From Thermoplasmata archaeon (lineage in GTDB: Archaea > Thermoplasmatota > Thermoplasmata > Thermoplasmatales > Thermoplasmataceae), in NCBI GenBank assembly GCA_021804185.1, contig JAJZKL010000088.1, positions 1 through 6,008 on the forward strand: a DNA stretch of 6,008 bases, read 5' to 3'. Below, piece after piece: positions 5,910-6,008 of this stretch. The notes beneath the pieces were generated by a model. The model ran no database searches. It was not told the origin of the DNA and saw only the letters and a list, made by a program, of their open reading frames with translations. The translations under genes and the position numbers were made by a program. How positions within the stretch are numbered: position 1 is the stretch's first letter; each line of letters starts with the position of its first letter.

Positions 5910-6008
5910 CTAACCATTAGAAGGATTGACTCTTTGCATCTTATAGAATGACTTAGTATGGGCTCCTTTACCTCTAGTTATTCTTTCAAGTAATCCCAAT
6001 TCGTACAT
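5910..6008 (-). CDS. C-terminal end of a convergent gene, possibly winged-helix
   Basis: The minus-strand frame is open from the window edge to TAG at 5912-5910 (32 codons). It reads MYELGLLERITRGKG, then AHTKSFYKMQRVNPSNG. The first residue happens to be Met at the very edge, but the gene probably starts outside. The pattern of a helix ending in ELGLLER, then a basic Gly turn and an aromatic strand (KSFYKM) resembles the recognition helix and wing of a winged-helix DNA-binding domain; this is a weak guess. After TAG the same frame continues for 22 codons (ISGYSFYVTAQYEALYTTTGAK) to TAA at 5843-5841. The downstream part also looks protein-like, so the TAG may be a recent nonsense mutation in a longer gene. 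The gene converges on the HEPN-type gene. Confidence 0.45.
   Translation of the reverse strand: MYELGLLERITRGKGAHTKSFYKMQRVNPSNG

Noticed and set aside
1..6008. CRISPR arrays, tRNA or rRNA genes, insertion sequences
   Set aside because: I saw no regularly spaced repeats, no tRNA-like stem set, no rRNA motifs and no transposase signature on either strand.

Overview
The window looks archaeal, most likely Thermoplasmatales or a related Thermoplasmata lineage. The signs are TATA-type boxes upstream of genes, strong GGAGG-type ribosome binding sites inside a tightly packed operon, one apparently leaderless gene, a T-rich terminator, and secreted proteins crowded with N-glycosylation sequons. This placement is an inference from style; the window contains no rRNA or other phylogenetic marker.

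Left half (1-3086, minus strand): one five-gene membrane/secretion operon, transcribed right to left. Its order is a two-TM sequon-rich surface protein (3086-2385), a four-TM protein (2383-1922), two small hydrophobic proteins (1925-1575 and 1574-1236), and a large secreted PKD-domain protein that leaves the window at base 1. Junctions are one-base gaps, abutments or ATGA overlaps, so the five products are probably made together and may form one cell-envelope complex. No gene matches a named system that I can prove. The operon leader (about 3087-3165) holds two strong hairpins; one buries the ribosome binding site of the first gene, and a second identical copy of the anti-SD octamer lies in the other hairpin. 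This looks like an RNA switch.

Right half (about 3200-6008): AT-richer accessory DNA. A minus-strand Mrr-type restriction endonuclease gene (4327-3365) is divergent from a plus-strand gene (4530-5834) whose product ends in a likely HEPN ribonuclease domain (R-x5-H). The 202-bp gap between them carries a promoter in each direction. No methyltransferase or transposase is visible. The pair could be two separate defence genes or one undescribed defence unit. Just after mrr, a perfect SD leads into a tiny ORF that needs a +1 shift at a TCT-TGA-C site to reach a longer protein-like frame. At the right edge, a convergent minus-strand gene ends at TAG, with 22 further in-frame protein-like codons before TAA.
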